From: Amycolatopsis mongoliensis
GTDB taxonomy: Bacteria > Actinomycetota > Actinomycetes > Mycobacteriales > Pseudonocardiaceae
DNA: 64,000 nt
NCBI RefSeq assembly: GCF_030285665.1
Contig: NZ_CP127295.1
Span: 3,286,001 to 3,350,000, forward strand
Reading direction: 5' to 3'
The notes below the pieces were generated by a model. The model was given only the letters and a program-made list of their open reading frames with translations, was not told the origin of the DNA and searched no databases. Shown piece after piece: positions 51,989 to 60,078 of the stretch. The position numbers and the translations under genes were made by a program. Every line of letters starts with the position of its first letter. Position 1 is the first letter of the stretch.

Positions 51989-53494
51989 TCAGTCCGACAA
52001 CTGCCAGGTGTGCACCGGCTCGCCGCTCTCCGACAGCTCCAGGTAGCGCCCGAGCATCCGGGTCAGCGCCGCCTCGCGGTCGAGCCCGCGTTCCTGCGCG
52101 CGCAGGACGTAGTCGCGCTGCCAGGTCGCCCCGGTCCGCCGCGCGAGGCAGCGGCGCTCGATGATCCCGAGGTACCGTTCGCGGGCCTCGTCGGAGACGT
52201 CGGAGCGGCGCAGCCCCTCGTGGGCGAGCGGGAGCAGCACGCGCAGCGCCAGCTCGTCCGGCGGGATCCAGCCGATGCCCGGCCAGTACAGCTGCGCTTC
52301 GAAACCGCGCCGCGCGCCGGCGTAGAGGTTCTCCTCCGCCGCCTGGAAGGACATCTGGCTCCACACCGGGCGTTCCGCCTCGGCGAGCGCGCGCTGGGCG
52401 CCGTAGAAGAACGCCGCGTTCGCCACGGTGTCGACGACCGTCGGCCCGGCCGGCAGCACGCGGTTCTCCACGCGCAGGTGCGGCAGGCCGTCGACGACGT
52501 CGTACACCGGGCGGTTCCAGCGCCAGATGGTGCCGTTGTGCATGCGCAGCTCGGTGAGCTTGGGCGCCTGGCCGGCGTCGAGCGCCTCGATCGGGTCTTC
52601 GACGTCGGTTTCCGGGAGCAGGCCGGGGAAGTAACGGACGTTCTCCTCGAACAGGTCGAAGATCGACGTGATCCAGCGCTCGCCGAACCACACGCGCGGC
52701 CGCACGCCCTGGTTCTTCAGCTCCTCCGGCCGGGTGTCGGTCGCCTGCAGGAACAGCGGGATCCGCGTCTCGTGCCAGAGCGCCTTCCCCAGCAGGAACG
52801 GCGAATTCGACGCGAGCGCGATCTGCAGCCCGGCCAGGCACTGCGCCGCGTTCCAGTGCGCCGCGAACTCCTCGGGCGCGACCTGGAGGTGCAGCTGCAC
52901 GCTGGTGCAGGCGGCCTCCGGCAGGATCGACTCCGCGTAGCTGCGCAGGCGCTCGGGCTGCTGGCCCGGCAACGGCGCGCCTTCCATCGCGAGCACGGTG
53001 CGTTCGCCGCGGGCGGCGAAGATCTGGTCGTTCAGCGTGGAGTACCGGCTCTTGTTGGTGAGCCACTTCTGGTCGAAGTGCTCGTGCTTCAACGTCGGCA
53101 GGATGCCGATCATGGCCAGCGACGACCCGGTGTCGCGGGCCTTCGACGCCGCGGTGGCGAGGTACGCGCGGAGGTCGTCTTCGAGCTGGAGGGCCGAATC
53201 GCCGGCCAGCGGCCGCGGCGGCACGTTCAGCTCGATGTTGTGCTGGCCCAGCTCGGTGGTGAACGACGGGTCGTCGAGCGCCTCCAGCACCGCCGTGTTC
53301 GTCATCGACGGGCGCAGCTCGCGGTCGACGAGGTTCAGCTCGACCTCGAGCCCGATGTTCTTGCGGGGGAACGAAAAACTGCCGTCGGTGAGCATGCGGG
53401 CCAGCGTGTCCAGGCAGCGCTGCACCTTGCGGCGGTACCGTCCTCGGTCCAGCGTGTTGAACGGCTGAGCCGCGAGGTCCATCCCCATGACCAT
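51989..53494 (-). CDS. Glutamate-cysteine ligase family protein (GCS2/EgtA-like)
   Basis: A 501-residue ATP-dependent ligase. Key parts are GLEVELNLVDRELRPSMTN (substrate and Mg region), HNIELNVPPRPLAG, CTSVQLHLQVAPEEFAAHWN and RVENRVLPAGPTVVDTVANA. The family joins glutamate and cysteine; in actinomycetes, which use mycothiol, such genes serve ergothioneine synthesis (EgtA) or an unknown thiol. No other egt genes are adjacent. Three nearby ATG codons (53494, 53488, 53482) compete; the first is listed. Confidence 0.82.
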   Translation of the reverse strand: MVMGMDLAAQPFNTLDRGRYRRKVQRCLDTLARMLTDGSFSFPRKNIGLEVELNLVDRELRPSMTNTAVLEALDDPSFTTELGQHNIELNVPPRPLAGDSALQLEDDLRAYLATAASKARDTGSSLAMIGILPTLKHEHFDQKWLTNKSRYSTLNDQIFAARGERTVLAMEGAPLPGQQPERLRSYAESILPEAACTSVQLHLQVAPEEFAAHWNAAQCLAGLQIALASNSPFLLGKALWHETRIPLFLQATDTRPEELKNQGVRPRVWFGERWITSIFDLFEENVRYFPGLLPETDVEDPIEALDAGQAPKLTELRMHNGTIWRWNRPVYDVVDGLPHLRVENRVLPAGPTVVDTVANAAFFYGAQRALAEAERPVWSQMSFQAAEENLYAGARRGFEAQLYWPGIGWIPPDELALRVLLPLAHEGLRRSDVSDEARERYLGIIERRCLARRTGATWQRDYVLRAQERGLDREAALTRMLGRYLELSESGEPVHTWQLSD

Positions 53495-53627
53495 CCCTGC
53501 TTTGCGTCGGTGTGGACTAGGACGTGTTCAGGCCCCGGCGGACAACCGTTACACAGCCGATGCACCCGGGCTAGCGGCCAAACTGGTGCTCTCAGTCACG
53601 GGGGGTTAACCGACAGCAAAATACCCC

Positions 53628-53661
53628 CGTTCGGACCATTCACGGCTCGACGTTCGGACCA
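53628..53661 (+). repeat. Direct repeat upstream of the rRNA methylase gene
   Basis: CGTTCGGACCA occurs at 53628-53638 and again at 53651-53661, 23 bases apart, about two helix turns. It lies 37 bases before the methylase start and may be a regulator site. Confidence 0.4.
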
Positions 53662-53697
53662 GTGAAGCACCCGGCAAGCGGATGACAAACTGGACGG

Positions 53698-54504
53698 ATG
53701 GGCCTGATCCACATCGCCGATCGCGACGACCCCCGGGTCGACGATTTCCGGGACCTGTCCACTGCGGACCGCCGCCCGGACCGCCCGGGCGGCAAGGGAC
53801 TCGTCATCGCCGAAGGCACGGTCGTGGTGTCCCGGCTGCTGGCGTCCCGGTACCCGGTACGGGCCCTGCTGGGCGTCGAACGGCGGTTCGCCGAGCTGGC
53901 GGACGACCTCGCCGGGCTCGACGTGCCCCAGTACGCCGCTTCCGCGGAAACGATGGCCGACGTCGTCGGCTTCCACCTCAACCGGGGGATCCTCGCGGTC
54001 GCGGACCGGCCGGCACCCCTGACAGTTCCCGAGGTCGTGTCCGGCGCCGGCACGATCGCCGTGCTCGAAGGCGTGGGGGACCACGAAAACCTGGGCGCGC
54101 TCTTCCGCAACGCGGCCGCGCTCGGCGTCGACGGCGTGCTGCTCGGGCCCGGCTGTTCCGACCCGCTGTACCGGCGCAGCGTGCGCGTGTCGATGGGCCA
54201 CGTCCTGCGCGTGCCGTTCGCGCACCTCGCGGACTGGCCGGGCGGGCTCGACGACCTGCGGGCGCGCGGGTTCGCCGTCGCCGCGTTCACGCCTCGGCCG
54301 GGCTCGGTCCCGCTGCGCGAACTGCGGGCGCACGCGCCCGGACGGGTGGCGCTGCTGTTCGGCGCGGAAGGTCCCGGACTGACCGAAACGGCGCTCGCGG
54401 CGGCTGATCACGCGGTCCGGATACCCATGCCGGAGGGAGTCGACTCCCTCAACATCGCGACGGCCGCCGCCGTGGCCTTCTACGAACTGGCGCGGGCCCA
54501 CTAA
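53698..54504 (+). CDS. SpoU/TrmH-family RNA methyltransferase (Rv0881-like)
   Basis: A 268-residue enzyme with the three trefoil-knot motifs: DHENLGALFRNAAALG (motif 1), ALLFGAEGPGL (motif 2) and IPMPEGVDSLNIATAAAV (motif 3), preceded by an N-terminal substrate-binding domain. It transfers a methyl group from SAM to a ribose 2'-OH in tRNA or rRNA; the target base is unknown. The ATG at 53698 has CAAACT six bases upstream and no ribosome site. It is followed by the DUF2537 gene, as in M. tuberculosis. Confidence 0.9.
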   Translation: MGLIHIADRDDPRVDDFRDLSTADRRPDRPGGKGLVIAEGTVVVSRLLASRYPVRALLGVERRFAELADDLAGLDVPQYAASAETMADVVGFHLNRGILAVADRPAPLTVPEVVSGAGTIAVLEGVGDHENLGALFRNAAALGVDGVLLGPGCSDPLYRRSVRVSMGHVLRVPFAHLADWPGGLDDLRARGFAVAAFTPRPGSVPLRELRAHAPGRVALLFGAEGPGLTETALAAADHAVRIPMPEGVDSLNIATAAAVAFYELARAH

Positions 54505-54543
54505 GGTTTCGGTTTCGAGGCGAAACCGGCGCGAAAGGACACC

Positions 54544-55155
54544 ATGGAGCTGCGGATCCGCGGTGAGCGCGCGGTACTGGCCGGACCCGGCGGGGAGCAC
54601 GCGCGCGAGGTCGACCCGCACAAGCTCGCGATCGGCGCGGACCTCGCGCAGGCCCTGCACGAGTGGGCGCGCGTCGCGTCCGCGGTCTCCGCCGACTCCG
54701 GCGCCGAAGCGGGCGCGGTCGTCTCGCAGCGCGGCCGTCAGCTGGCCGGCCGGCTCGCCTCGGTGATGGGTACGACCGTCCGGTTCGTGGACCCGGTGAC
54801 CGGCGCCGACACGGTCGTCGAGCCGGCCCCGCGGACGGACACGCCCGGCCACCGGTTCGTCCGGTCGGTGCTCGGCCCGTCGGGCCCGCCCGGGGAGCCG
54901 ACGCCGTGGCTGACCGGGCTGACCGTCTCGGCGTTCATCGCGGCCGTGGTCGTGGTGGCCATGCTGGCGCTGGCCTCGACGCTGGCCCGCGAGACCAGCG
55001 GCTGGCTGGCGCTGGTGGCGTCGGTCGTCGTGACGGCCGGGATCACGCCTTCGCTGTGGCTGATCCGCCGCACCCCGATCCTGCGCTGGGCCGCGTACGG
55101 CGCGGCGGGCGGCGTCGTGATCGCGTGGGTCGGCGTGCTGGTGATCGCCTTCTAG
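54544..55155 (+). CDS. DUF2537 membrane protein (Rv0882-like)
   Basis: A 203-residue protein. The first ~115 residues are soluble (MELRIRGERAVLAGPGGEHA and onward); then three hydrophobic segments, TGLTVSAFIAAVVVVAMLAL, LALVASVVVTAGITPSLWLI and WAAYGAAGGVVIAWVGVLVI. The pattern matches the actinobacterial DUF2537 family. The ATG follows AAAGGA. Gene order rRNA methylase, DUF2537, then sepH is shared with mycobacteria. Function unknown. Confidence 0.78.
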   Translation: MELRIRGERAVLAGPGGEHAREVDPHKLAIGADLAQALHEWARVASAVSADSGAEAGAVVSQRGRQLAGRLASVMGTTVRFVDPVTGADTVVEPAPRTDTPGHRFVRSVLGPSGPPGEPTPWLTGLTVSAFIAAVVVVAMLALASTLARETSGWLALVASVVVTAGITPSLWLIRRTPILRWAAYGAAGGVVIAWVGVLVIAF

Positions 55156-56603
55156 CGGTACCGGACGTAGGTGACGAGCGTGCCCTGGGCGCGCGTCCGG
55201 GTCTGCGAGCGGAAGACGTAGCCGTGGTAGCCGGCGATCTGGCGGAGCAGCTCGGGGGAGACGTCGAACTGGCCGGTGAAGAAGCTGACGCTGGTCTTCC
55301 CGGTGAACTCCTTCGCCAGCCAGCCGACGCGGGTGGAGCGCGGGAAGACCCGCAGCACCCACAGCAGCGGGGGCACGCCGAGCGCCGTGAGGAAGACGCC
55401 GATCCCGAGGAGGCGGGTGTCGCCGGTGATGGCACCGGTGACGGCGCTGCCGCCGAAGCACAGCAGGACCCACGCCACGGGGGCGAGGAAGCCGGCGAAC
55501 GACATCCGGAACTTCCGAGGGGTGCTTGCCCTCGGAGCCGACGGGCGGCGCAGCAGCAGGATCCGGTCGGTGACGTCGGCGAACTCGGCGACCGGGGACA
55601 GGCCCTCGCCGGCGGCGAGCTCGGCGATCCGGGCCGGCGGCAGCTTCGCGTGCCGGACGCTCACCCACAGCTCGTCACGGCCGTCGAGGTGGTTGCGCAG
55701 CCACTGCTCCCGGTCCGGCGAACCGGCCGGGAGCTCGAAGACGGGCCGGGCTTCCGGCGGCGTGCCGAACACCAGGCCGGGACGGCACTTCGCGAAGAGG
55801 AACGACTCGCTATTGCGGCCGGTGACGAACGGGCCGCCGTAGAAGTAGCCGTGGAGCGAGGCGACCTCGCCGAGCAGTTCGGTGGACAGCGACACCGGGA
55901 ACGGGACCGCGACCTGCGGGCTGCCGTCGAACGGCGCGTCCAGCCACGGCAGGCGCGGCGACCGGCCGGCGACGAACCGCATCACCACTCCCGCGCCGAG
56001 CAGGACCGCGGCGCCGCCGACGACGAGCAGCATCGGGCCCAGCGCCCGGTGGGCCAGCTGCGCCCAGACGATCGCGGTCCCCACGCAGGCGGCGAACAGC
56101 ACGGCGAGGCCGGACCAGACCTGCGCGCGGGTGATCCGCCGCCGGGTGCGCGGCCGCAGTTCCTCGTCCGGCAGCCCGGCTCGGCGCAGCAGCAGGAGCC
56201 GGTCGGTCGGGTCGGCCACTTCGGCGACCACGGCCATCCCGGCGGCCGCCGCGACGGCGTGGACGTCCGCGCGGCCCAGGCGCAGGCGGCGCAGGCTCGC
56301 CCAGAACCGGTCCTCCCGGCCGAGCAGCCCGGCGAGCCGCCGCCGGTCGGCGTCCGTGCCCGGGCCGCGGTCGAAGTGCGGCGGGAACGAGCCGGGCGCG
56401 AACTCGAACCGCAGGAAACCGGCCTGGCCCGGCGGGGTCTCGCGGTACCGGCGGCCGGCCGCGGCCTGCCGGACCGCCGCGGGGTCGAGCCCCCACTGCG
56501 CCGGCGCAACCTCGACGACCGGGGCGCCGGAGAAGACGCGGAACCTCAGCTCGCCCAGGCGCAGCAGCCGCGCCTGCTCGGCGGGCGGTGCCGCCGTCGT
56601 CAT
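55152..56603 (-). CDS. Membrane protein with internally duplicated domain
   Basis: A 483-residue protein built from two similar units, each with a soluble domain and a pair of membrane helices. Repeated marks are PTDRLLLLRR (about 133-142) and VTDRILLLRR (about 349-358), and STELLGEVASLHGYFYGG against SPELLRQIAGYHGYVFRS. Helix pairs lie near residues 168-207 and 370-415. No family recognised. The ATG at 56603 has no ribosome site of its own; a six-codon leader frame ends on it (TGA sharing bases with ATG), which suggests translational coupling. Confidence 0.7.
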   Translation of the reverse strand: MTTAAPPAEQARLLRLGELRFRVFSGAPVVEVAPAQWGLDPAAVRQAAAGRRYRETPPGQAGFLRFEFAPGSFPPHFDRGPGTDADRRRLAGLLGREDRFWASLRRLRLGRADVHAVAAAAGMAVVAEVADPTDRLLLLRRAGLPDEELRPRTRRRITRAQVWSGLAVLFAACVGTAIVWAQLAHRALGPMLLVVGGAAVLLGAGVVMRFVAGRSPRLPWLDAPFDGSPQVAVPFPVSLSTELLGEVASLHGYFYGGPFVTGRNSESFLFAKCRPGLVFGTPPEARPVFELPAGSPDREQWLRNHLDGRDELWVSVRHAKLPPARIAELAAGEGLSPVAEFADVTDRILLLRRPSAPRASTPRKFRMSFAGFLAPVAWVLLCFGGSAVTGAITGDTRLLGIGVFLTALGVPPLLWVLRVFPRSTRVGWLAKEFTGKTSVSFFTGQFDVSPELLRQIAGYHGYVFRSQTRTRAQGTLVTYVRYR

Positions 56604-56620
56604 CGAATGTCACGCTGCAT
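56600..56620 (-). CDS. Six-codon leader peptide coupled to the duplicated membrane protein
   Basis: MQRDIR and a stop: the ATG at 56620 is preceded by GAGGGAGGGA at proper spacing, and the TGA overlaps the ATG of the next gene (ATGA). The ribosome site is too far (over 20 bases) to serve the long gene directly, so re-initiation after this short frame is the likely route. The coding evidence is only positional. Confidence 0.4.
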   Translation of the reverse strand: MQRDIR

Positions 56621-56645
56621 GACCGATCCCTCCCTCAGCGTGACA
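56608..56645. promoter_or_regulatory. Inverted repeat in a divergent promoter region
   Basis: TGTCACGCTG-N18-CAGCGTGACA, perfect 10-base arms between the starts at 56603 (minus) and 56661 (plus). It is a possible operator for both genes, or an RNA hairpin that would hide the leader-peptide ribosome site. Confidence 0.5.
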
Positions 56646-56648
56646 TCG

Positions 56649-56654
56649 TAGCCT
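56649..56654 (+). promoter_or_regulatory. -10 element for the leaderless MmcQ-like gene
   Basis: TAGCCT, six bases before the ATG at 56661, with no ribosome site. Confidence 0.5.
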
Positions 56655-56660
56655 GACGGG

Positions 56661-57014
56661 ATGCGGCAGCTCGACGCGTTGCGGAAGTTGTGCCTGGCCC
56701 TGCCCGAAGCGACCGAGCGGCTCAGCCACGGGTCGCCCGCGTGGTTCGTGCGCGGCAAGAAGACGTTCGTCATGTTCGCCGACGACCACCACGGCGACGG
56801 CAGGCTCGCGTTCTGGTGCCCGGCGCCGCCCGGGGCGCAGGAGGAGTTGGTGCGCACCGAGCCCGAGCGCTTCTTCCGCCCGGCGTACGTCGGGCACCGC
56901 GGCTGGCTGGGCGTGCGGCTGGACGTCGACGTCGACTGGGGCGAGATCGACCGGATCGTGCGGGACGCCTACCGCCTGGTGGCCCCGAAGACGCTCGCGG
57001 CGCTGGTGGACTAG
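56661..57014 (+). CDS. MmcQ/YjbR-family DNA-binding-like protein
   Basis: A 117-residue protein: LRKLCLALPEATERLSHGSP, WFVRGKKTFVMFADDHHGDG, and the C-terminal WGEIDRIVRDAYRLVAPKTL. This is the complete CyaY-like fold of the MmcQ/YjbR family. Members are thought to bind DNA and are of unknown role. The stop codon (57012-57014) overlaps a hairpin repeat element. Confidence 0.88.
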   Translation: MRQLDALRKLCLALPEATERLSHGSPAWFVRGKKTFVMFADDHHGDGRLAFWCPAPPGAQEELVRTEPERFFRPAYVGHRGWLGVRLDVDVDWGEIDRIVRDAYRLVAPKTLAALVD

Positions 57015-57099
57015 CGCCCCAATGTGGCGTTCGGTGCGTCAGGCGCACCCAATGTGGCGTTCGGTGCGTGAGACGCAACCAACGCCACATTGGGGCGTT
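57013..57099 (-). repeat. 87-bp tripartite palindromic element (family A), copy 2
   Basis: Two forward and one reverse copies of the AATGTGGCGTT unit, the mirror arrangement of copy 1 at 18230-18316. Its reverse complement matches copy 1 at 80 of 87 positions with no gaps. It overlaps the MmcQ-like stop and fills the gap to the converging sepH end. Confidence 0.8.
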
Positions 57100-57116
57100 G
57101 GGGACTGGCCGGATGA

Positions 57117-57965
57117 CTAGCCGCGCTGTGAGCGGACCCCGAGGAGCACGTCCTCCCAGGACGGCACGATCGGGTGGTTCTTCTTGGCTTTCGGCCGCGG
57201 CTGGTCGGCGGCCGTGTCGTCCTCGGGATCCGCCGGGACGCGGGGGATCTCGCGGGTGTCGTCGTCCGGGTCCGGCTCGGCGGCCGGCAGCTCGGCGTGG
57301 TCCTGCGGCGGCACCGAGTCCAGCGTCGGCTGGAACTCCGCGTCGCGGGCCGGGTCGAGGGCGCGGACCGTGCGGGGTGCGCGGTAGGCGTTCGGGTCGA
57401 GCAGGACCTCGGCGTTCTCGTCGAGCGCCACCACCGTGCCGCCGTGCGCCCCGGGCGAGAACGCCCAGTGCGCGCGGTTGTCCGACCGGCCGGCCTTCCA
57501 CTGCAGCACGACGACCCAGCGGCCGTCGTCGCCCTTCCAGGAGTCCCAGGTGGCCTGCGAGTAGTCGTGCCCGCGGACGCCGAAGCCGTACGCGACGACC
57601 TCGCCGAGCGTCTGCACGTCGGGGCCGTCCTCGCGGACCGGGTGGGCGCTCTGCGCGAGCTCGGCGGTCCGGGACCGCTCGAGGAGGACGGGGTAGGCGT
57701 AGCGCTCGACGCGCTGCTCCGAGATCCCGGCGCCGCTCGCGACTTGCTGGACTGATTCGCCGGCGCGGATTCGCGCCTGGATCTCGCGTGGCCGCATCTG
57801 GCTCTCCAACTCGATTTCGATCTGGCCGAGGCGGGTGATGTCTCCCCGCGCCGCCGCGCGCAGTCTCTCATCGGCCGGGAGGAGGAAACGCGTACGGCTC
57901 GCCGGGTCTTCGCACACGATGGACTTACCGTCCTCGTGCAACCCGACCACTCGCAGCGCGCGCAT
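57117..57965 (-). CDS. sepH: Cell-division protein SepH
   Basis: A 282-residue protein. Residues 1-140 form the SepH/DUF3071 domain: MRALRVVGLHEDGKSIVCED, then IQARIRAGESVQQVASGAGI (helix-turn-helix) and SEQRVERYAYPVLLERSRTA. The rest is acidic and disordered, with a basic patch KAKKNHPIVPSWEDVLLG at the end. SepH binds FtsZ and promotes its assembly in Streptomyces and mycobacteria. The ATG at 57965 has GGAAGG six bases upstream. TAACGT at 58009-58004 is a possible -10. Rv0883c is the M. tuberculosis counterpart. Confidence 0.92.
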   Translation of the reverse strand: MRALRVVGLHEDGKSIVCEDPASRTRFLLPADERLRAAARGDITRLGQIEIELESQMRPREIQARIRAGESVQQVASGAGISEQRVERYAYPVLLERSRTAELAQSAHPVREDGPDVQTLGEVVAYGFGVRGHDYSQATWDSWKGDDGRWVVVLQWKAGRSDNRAHWAFSPGAHGGTVVALDENAEVLLDPNAYRAPRTVRALDPARDAEFQPTLDSVPPQDHAELPAAEPDPDDDTREIPRVPADPEDDTAADQPRPKAKKNHPIVPSWEDVLLGVRSQRG

Positions 57966-58154
57966 TGTTCGCCTTCCCCGATGCTTCACCGTTGTGGGTG
58001 CCCACGTTAGAACGGCGCGTCGGCTTGACGTGCGAGGCGCGCCGAGTCCGTGCAGAACTGCCCACTGTTCATTTCGAGACGTTCGCATCATGGATCACCC
58101 AGGTCGGCGGCTGCTGTGTGACACGCCGGACACGGTCAGTCACGATCGAGTGGA

Positions 58155-59306
58155 TCATGAAGGCGGCAGGCGGACCGTCACGGTGAGGCCGCCGCGCCGG
58201 CCGGGCTGGGCGTCGGCGTAGCCGCCGTGGGCCTGGGTCACCGACCGCACGATCGACAACCCCAGCCCCGCGTTGCGCGTGTCCCCGGTCCGCTCCGCCC
58301 CGCCGACCCTCCGGAACGGCTCGAACAGCGTCGGCACGGCTTCGGGCGGCACCACCGGCCCCGAGTTCCGCACCTCCAGCGCCGGATCCCCGCGGACTTC
58401 GACGTACACCCAGCCGCCCGAAGCGTTGTACGTGATCGCGTTGACCACCAGGTTCGTCACCAGCCGCTCGAGCAGCACCGGGTCGCCCGCGACCGTGCGC
58501 GGACGCAGGCGCGTCTCGACCGTCACCCCGGCCGAGGCGGCCTGCGCGGAAGTCGCCCGGACCACCGACGCCACCACCTCGTCCAGCCGGACCGGGGCGC
58601 GCGCGGTCAGCCCGCGGTCGCTGCGGGCCAGGATCAGCAGGCCCTCGATCATCCGTTCGCTGCGCTCGTTCGTGTGCAGCAGGTGCGTGCCGAGCTTCCG
58701 CAGCTCCGGCGCCACTTCGGGGTCGGCCATCGCCACTTCGATCAGCGTCCGCTGCACCGCCAGCGGCGTCCGCAGCTCGTGGGACGCGTTCGCGACGAAC
58801 CGCTTCTGGCTGTCGAACGACTCCGCGAGCCGGTCGAGCATGCCGTCGAACGTGTCCGCGAGCTCCTTCAGCTCGTCGGGCGGGCCTTCGAGGTTGATCC
58901 GCCGGTCGAGCTTGCCCGCCTCCAGCCGCCGCGCCGCCGACGTGATGTCGTGCAGCGGCCGCAGCGCGCGGCCCGCCATCAGCCAGCCGAACAGCACGGC
59001 CAGTGCCGCCGTCGCGACCAGCGCGATCGCCGAGCCGACCACCAAGGTGGACAGCGTCGAGGAGCGGTAGTCCTCCAGCGAGCCGCTGAGCAGCCGCACC
59101 GCGACGCCCGCGGACGGAATGGGCGTGCCGGCCGCGATGCCGTAGGTGGCGTCGACCGAGCCGATCGTCGTCGAGGCGACCCGGGCCGGGTCGGGCAGCT
59201 CGCTCTGCACCAGCAGGTAGTTGATGACGACCAGGACCAGCCCGGCGAGCAGGAACAGCCCGCCGTACCAGGCCGTCAGCTTCGTCCGGACGGAAAGGGC
59301 GTTCAC
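58155..59306 (-). CDS. Two-component sensor histidine kinase
   Basis: A 383-residue membrane kinase. One membrane helix is at about 10-32 (LFLLAGLVLVVINYLLV), a ~65-residue outer loop follows, and a second helix is near 90-112. Then come a HAMP linker, the dimerisation helix with His in FVANASHELRTPLAVQRTL, and an ATPase with ERLVTNLVVNAITYN (N box) and TGDTRNAGLGLSIV (G box). It is coupled to the response regulator by a GTGA overlap. The signal is unknown; the divergent export operon suggests an envelope stress or peptide signal. Confidence 0.92.
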   Translation of the reverse strand: MNALSVRTKLTAWYGGLFLLAGLVLVVINYLLVQSELPDPARVASTTIGSVDATYGIAAGTPIPSAGVAVRLLSGSLEDYRSSTLSTLVVGSAIALVATAALAVLFGWLMAGRALRPLHDITSAARRLEAGKLDRRINLEGPPDELKELADTFDGMLDRLAESFDSQKRFVANASHELRTPLAVQRTLIEVAMADPEVAPELRKLGTHLLHTNERSERMIEGLLILARSDRGLTARAPVRLDEVVASVVRATSAQAASAGVTVETRLRPRTVAGDPVLLERLVTNLVVNAITYNASGGWVYVEVRGDPALEVRNSGPVVPPEAVPTLFEPFRRVGGAERTGDTRNAGLGLSIVRSVTQAHGGYADAQPGRRGGLTVTVRLPPS

Positions 59307-59965
59307 GGCGTGCCGAACCGGTAGCCGGCGCCGGGCACGGTCTCGATCACCGGCGGGTCGCCGAGCTTGCGGCGCAGCGTCATCACCGCGACGCGCACCG
59401 CGTTCGTGAACGGGTCCGCGTGCTCGTCCCACGCCTTTTCCAGCAGGTCCTCGGCGCTGACCACCGCGCCCTCCGCCCGCATGAGCACCTCGAGCACGGC
59501 GAACTCCTTCGGCGAGAGCAGCAGGAACCGGCCGTCACGCGCGGCCTGGTGCCGCGGCAGGTCGAGCACGACGCCGTCGCGATCGAGCACCGGCGGCAAC
59601 GCGGGCCGGGCGCGGCGCGAAAGTGCCTGCACCCGGGCGACCAGCTCGGCGAAGGCGAACGGCTTCGTCAGGTAGTCGTCGGCGCCGATGCCCAGGCCCG
59701 CGACGCGGTCGGTGACGTCGGCGGCCGCCGTCAGCATCAGGACACGCGCCTCGCCGCCCGCGCGGACCACCGCGGCGCACACGGCGTCGCCGTGCACCTT
59801 CGGCAGGTCGCGGTCGAGGACCACGACGTCGTAGCCGTGCACGCCGACCCGCTCCAGGGCCTGCTCGCCGTCGTAGCAGACGTCGACGGCCATCGAAAAC
59901 CGCCGCAACCCCTCGGCCACGGAATCGGCCAGCAGCCGTTCGTCCTCCACCACCAGCACCCGCAC
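59303..59965 (-). CDS. OmpR-family response regulator
   Basis: A 220-residue regulator. The receiver domain is residues 1-115: acidic pair in VEDE, phosphate-accepting Asp in VVLDRDLP, and Lys in YLTKPFAF. The OmpR-type winged helix is at about 130-218 (FLLLSPKEFAVLEVLMRAEG, then TNAVRVAVMTLRRKLGDPPV). GTG 59965 is preferred over GTG 59971 because CAGACT stands six bases before it, a likely leaderless promoter. Direct repeats at 59989-60017 near this promoter are good candidates for its own binding sites. Confidence 0.92.
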   Translation of the reverse strand: MRVLVVEDERLLADSVAEGLRRFSMAVDVCYDGEQALERVGVHGYDVVVLDRDLPKVHGDAVCAAVVRAGGEARVLMLTAAADVTDRVAGLGIGADDYLTKPFAFAELVARVQALSRRARPALPPVLDRDGVVLDLPRHQAARDGRFLLLSPKEFAVLEVLMRAEGAVVSAEDLLEKAWDEHADPFTNAVRVAVMTLRRKLGDPPVIETVPGAGYRFGTP

Positions 59966-59988
59966 CCGCACAGTCTGCGCAGGGAGGC

Positions 59989-60017
59989 CATAAGGACCGC
60001 ATAAGCGACGTCGCTTA
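59989..60017. promoter_or_regulatory. Response-regulator binding region
   Basis: CATAAG at 59989-59994 repeats at 60000-60005, an 11-base period typical of OmpR-family sites. The second copy opens the perfect palindrome TAAGCGACGTCGCTTA (60002-60017). The region lies between the regulator gene and the export operon, so it may control both. Confidence 0.55.
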
Positions 60018-60078
60018 GCGCGCCCGAATCCCCCGATCCGTAGACCTGGCACCCATCCGGACACGAAAGGAGCGAGCC

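Noticed and set aside
53636..53648. A possible third copy of hairpin family B (CCATTCACGGCT)
   Set aside because: Only about 12 bases match and no opposing arm is present, so it may be chance or a decayed remnant.
53596..55668. A 690-codon minus-strand frame opposite the rRNA methylase and DUF2537 genes
   Set aside because: It is a low-complexity shadow; the plus-strand genes show complete SpoU motifs and membrane helices.
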